A stretch of 7,500 nucleotides of DNA, taken from the NCBI GenBank assembly GCA_044374195.1, contig JBILOY010000042.1, forward strand, positions 1 through 7,500, written 5' to 3'. Position 1 is the first letter of the stretch. Each line of letters opens with the position of its first letter. The notes under the pieces were generated by a model. It did not search any database. It had not been told where the DNA came from and was given only the letters and a program-made list of their open reading frames with translations. Below, one piece after another: positions 5,892-7,500 of the stretch. This stretch comes from CAIKZY01 sp044374195 (GTDB lineage: Bacteria; Actinomycetota; Actinomycetes; S36-B12). Made by a program: the position numbers and the translations under genes.

Positions 5892-6731
5892 ATGTTCGAG
5901 CTCTATGCCCCGGCGCAGGAGGCGGGCCTGGCGCTGTGGCCGGTTCTTGTCGTGGTCGCCTTCATGGTGGCCATCAATGTGGTCAATAACCGCATCGCGC
6001 CGCAGACTCACTTCCTTCTCTGGGCTTTCGGCAGTTCGGTAGTGCTGATCGCGATCGGCCTGCTCGACGGCAATAGCTGGACGGACATGGGTCTCTCGTG
6101 GCGCTTCGGCCTGAGCGGGCTCTTCTGGGCGGGGCTGACCATCGCCCTGGTCACGATTGCGTACGCCATTGCCTCCTCATTTAAGAAGACTCGCCAGGCC
6201 TTCCACGACGAGCGCTATGCCCAGATGAGCGGCGGCCGCCTTGTCTTCCAGACCCTGCTCGAGGTGCCCTTCGGCACGGTGCTCATGGAGGAGATCGCCT
6301 TCCGAGCGGTGCTGTTCTCGATGCTGGCCCGCCGTTACGGGGTGATCTGGGGCCTGGTGATCTCGTCACTTCTCTTTGGCCTGTGGCACATCCTGCCCTC
6401 GATCGGCACCCACGAGTCGAATCCCGCCCTAGGCGGGGTGGCCGGCGAGGGCCGCAAGGGAAATGTGATCGCCGTGGCGCTCAGCGTGCTGACCACCACC
6501 GTGGCCGGCGTTATCTTCGTCGGTCTGCGCCTGGTCTCGGGCAGCATCCTGGGCCCCATGGGCCTGCACTGGGCAACCAATGGCCTGGGCTACTTCTTCA
6601 GTTTCTTCCTCATTCGCATTCGAGACAGAGCGGCTGCCGGAATCGAGGAATTAGTGCATCATCATGAGGAGAAGGAGCCAGATCAGGGGGATCAGGACAC
6701 CCGACCCGGGGAAACTTCCCGGGGCGAATGA
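5892..6731 (+). CDS. CPBP-family intramembrane metalloprotease (CAAX-like)
   Basis: A 279-residue integral membrane protein with about six to eight hydrophobic segments. It carries all three signatures of the CPBP (Abi/CAAX prenyl protease 2-like) family: EEIAFR (133-138), FGLWH (162-166) and HWATN (226-230). In the family the glutamates and histidines of these motifs form the active site of an intramembrane peptidase. Bacterial members are tied to peptide or bacteriocin processing and immunity, or to membrane-protein regulation; the substrate here is unknown. Residues 251-279 form a short, very polar tail (HHHEEKEPDQGDQ) on the cytoplasmic or outer side. No prenylation or bacteriocin genes lie nearby. 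The gene is divergent from the heliorhodopsin unit and may have its own promoter. Family assignment is firm, function is not. Confidence 0.9.
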   Translation: MFELYAPAQEAGLALWPVLVVVAFMVAINVVNNRIAPQTHFLLWAFGSSVVLIAIGLLDGNSWTDMGLSWRFGLSGLFWAGLTIALVTIAYAIASSFKKTRQAFHDERYAQMSGGRLVFQTLLEVPFGTVLMEEIAFRAVLFSMLARRYGVIWGLVISSLLFGLWHILPSIGTHESNPALGGVAGEGRKGNVIAVALSVLTTTVAGVIFVGLRLVSGSILGPMGLHWATNGLGYFFSFFLIRIRDRAAAGIEELVHHHEEKEPDQGDQDTRPGETSRGE

Positions 6732-6757
6732 CAACCGTGTAATTGGACTCATAGGAT
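6728..6757 (+). promoter_or_regulatory. Likely promoter of the DUF3263 gene
   Basis: ATGACA (6728-6733, five of six to TTGACA) and TAGGAT (6752-6757, TANNNT) are spaced 18 bp apart. The -35 box overlaps the stop codon of the protease gene. Transcription would begin near 6764, leaving a leader of about 80 bases, so the DUF3263 gene is probably transcribed independently. Confidence 0.5.
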
Positions 6758-6830
6758 GGGCACACCAGGACGAAAGCGACATGTTTCGGGGCAGCCACGC
6801 CGCTCGGTTTCACGTCGCCCACAGCACCAC

Positions 6831-6835
6831 GGAGG
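6831..6835 (+). promoter_or_regulatory. Ribosome binding site deciding the DUF3263 start
   Basis: GGAGG lies 8 bases before the ATG at 6844. This favours that codon over in-frame ATGs at 6664 and 6781, the first of which would overlap the protease gene. Confidence 0.65.
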
Positions 6836-6843
6836 CCTTACGC

Positions 6844-7140
6844 ATGGACGCCGCACGCACTCACCTCAGCTCCGAGGCAGCAGGGGCCATGCTGAGTGAC
6901 CGCGACCGCGAGATCTTGGAGTTCGAGCGCCAGTGGTGGCGTTACGCCGGCGCCAAGGAGCAAGCCATCCGTGAGCTGTTCGACATGAGTGCCACGCGCT
7001 ACTACCAAATCGTCAACAACCTCATCGATACCCCTGAGGCCCTGGCCTTCGACCCGATGCTGGTCAAGCGGATGCGCCGCATGCGTGCCACCCGTCAGCG
7101 TGCGCGCTCGGCCCGCCGCCTGGGCATCGAGGTCAACTAG
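6844..7140 (+). CDS. DUF3263 domain protein, small actinobacterial DNA-binding-like protein
   Basis: A 98-residue cytoplasmic protein. Residues about 18-80 match DUF3263: LSDRDREILEFERQWWRYAGAK, then a helix-turn-helix-like stretch (EQAIRELFDMSATRYYQIVNNL) and LDT-like spacing before FDPMLVKRMRR. The C-terminus is very basic (RMRRMRATRQRARSARR), suiting nucleic-acid binding. The family is near-universal in Actinobacteria and of unknown function; a transcription-factor-like role is inference. In mycobacteria, as I recall, the DUF3263 gene lies next to a LytR_C-type gene, which is not seen here. It converges on an ABC ATPase gene with a 116-bp gap. Confidence 0.9.
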   Translation: MDAARTHLSSEAAGAMLSDRDREILEFERQWWRYAGAKEQAIRELFDMSATRYYQIVNNLIDTPEALAFDPMLVKRMRRMRATRQRARSARRLGIEVN

Positions 7141-7150
7141 TCGCACATCC

Positions 7151-7204
7151 CCAGGTCGTCCGCTCGCTGCCCCGAAGGCGCAGCGCAGCGAGTTCGTGAC
7201 CTGG
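7151..7204. repeat. Long imperfect hairpin between convergent genes
   Basis: The outer arms CCAGGTC (7151-7157) and GACCTGG (7198-7204) are perfect, as are the inner arms CTCGCTG (7163-7169) and CAGCGAG (7186-7192). A five-by-five internal loop separates them and a 16-base apical loop closes the hairpin. It starts 11 bases after the DUF3263 stop and may act as its transcript end or 3' stabiliser. No T-run follows. Confidence 0.45.
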
Positions 7205-7225
7205 ATCGTTTCGAACGTCGAAGAC

Positions 7226-7255
7226 CCTCACGACCCTTGGGCGCGGCCGGTGAGG
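7226..7255 (-). terminator. Weak hairpin just after the ABC ATPase stop
   Basis: CCTCAC (7226-7231) pairs with GTGAGG (7250-7255) across an 18-base GC-rich loop. On the minus strand it begins one base after the TAA of the ATPase gene and is followed by GTCTTC, without a true T-run. A terminator role is only possible. Confidence 0.3.
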
Positions 7256-7256
7256 A

Positions 7257-7500
7257 TTACGAGAGGCGCTTTTGCTCGCCTTCGGCGTCGAAGATGTAGG
7301 TGCGTGCGGGCGATACCTTCACGACGGTGCCGATGGCAGGCGTTGCCTTGCCGCGTGCGACGAGATCAACGGATTCGCCGCGATCGTTGGTCGCGGTGCC
7401 ATAGATGAAGGTGTCGGCGCCCAGGTTCTCAACGAGGGAGACAGTCATCTCCATGCCGTCATCGGCCAGGTGAAGATCCTCAGGGCGGAAGCCGACGAGT
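7257..7500 (-). CDS. ABC transporter ATP-binding protein, C-terminal end (sugar type, cut by right edge)
   Basis: Only the last 80 residues are in the window; the nucleotide-binding domain lies beyond 7500. The visible part reads VGFRPEDLHLADDG followed by MTVSLVENLGADTFIYG and ends in TYIFDAEGEQKRLS. This is the TOBE/OB-fold regulatory tail found in UgpC/MalK/MsmX-type ATPases, which energise uptake of sugars, sugar alcohols or glycerol-3-phosphate through partner permeases. The substrate cannot be inferred from this fragment. The protein ends at the TAA at 7257-7259. No start codon is expected inside the window: the ATG near 7454 is internal, because the frame remains open and family-like upstream. 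Confidence 0.85.
   Translation of the reverse strand, partial: LVGFRPEDLHLADDGMEMTVSLVENLGADTFIYGTATNDRGESVDLVARGKATPAIGTVVKVSPARTYIFDAEGEQKRLS

Noticed and set aside
6705..6723. CCCGGG...CCCGGG stem at the end of the protease gene as a terminator
   Set aside because: The stem is only 6 bp, inside the coding sequence, without a T-run, and overlaps the start of the likely DUF3263 promoter.
5892..6731. CPBP protease as part of a bacteriocin or phage-defence cluster
   Set aside because: No precursor peptide, exporter, toxin or defence gene lies beside it; the neighbours are ordinary chromosomal genes.

Overview
The window looks like chromosomal DNA of a free-living, probably aquatic, actinobacterium. 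This rests on several things. A small DUF3263 protein, a family essentially confined to Actinobacteria, lies at 6844-7140. The G+C content is high by eye. Two genes have GTG starts placed six bases after a TANNNT box with no ribosome binding site, which is the usual leaderless actinobacterial layout. The tRNA-Thr gene does not encode CCA. A heliorhodopsin closely resembles, from memory, the founding protein 48C12 from a freshwater actinobacterial fosmid. No transposase, phage gene, CRISPR array or transfer gene is visible, and the genes read as intact chromosomal genes.

Left part (1-1200), all on the minus strand: a tRNA-Thr(UGU), a hairpin, a secreted ferritin-like DUF2202 protein, and then the start of a rhodanese-like lipoprotein that runs off the left edge. 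Just upstream of the rhodanese is a perfect 20-bp inverted repeat with core GTATACCCC-AA-GGGGTATAC. It resembles the operators of CsoR/CstR-type repressors and covers the likely -10 box. The simplest reading is a copper- or persulfide-responsive rhodanese gene.

Centre (1275-5783): a CPA1-type Na+/H+ antiporter on the plus strand ends 18 bp from the end of a two-gene minus-strand unit. That unit is transcribed from a probable leaderless promoter at 5778-5783. Its first gene encodes a large membrane protein with a spermidine-synthase-like, SAM-binding domain between two membrane blocks. Its second gene, 48 bp downstream, encodes the heliorhodopsin. The pairing of a light-sensing membrane protein with a membrane-anchored SAM-dependent enzyme of unknown reaction is the most interesting part of the window. 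The gap between the two genes holds nested CACGTG-centred palindromes.

Right part (5813-7500): a CPBP-family (CAAX-like) membrane protease gene is divergent from the heliorhodopsin unit. It is followed by the DUF3263 gene with its own likely promoter. Convergent to that gene is the C-terminal end of a sugar-type ABC transporter ATPase (TOBE region), cut by the right edge. The convergent gap holds a long imperfect hairpin. No stretch of more than 300 bases lacks a gene; the longest, 936-1286, contains the tRNA and the hairpin.
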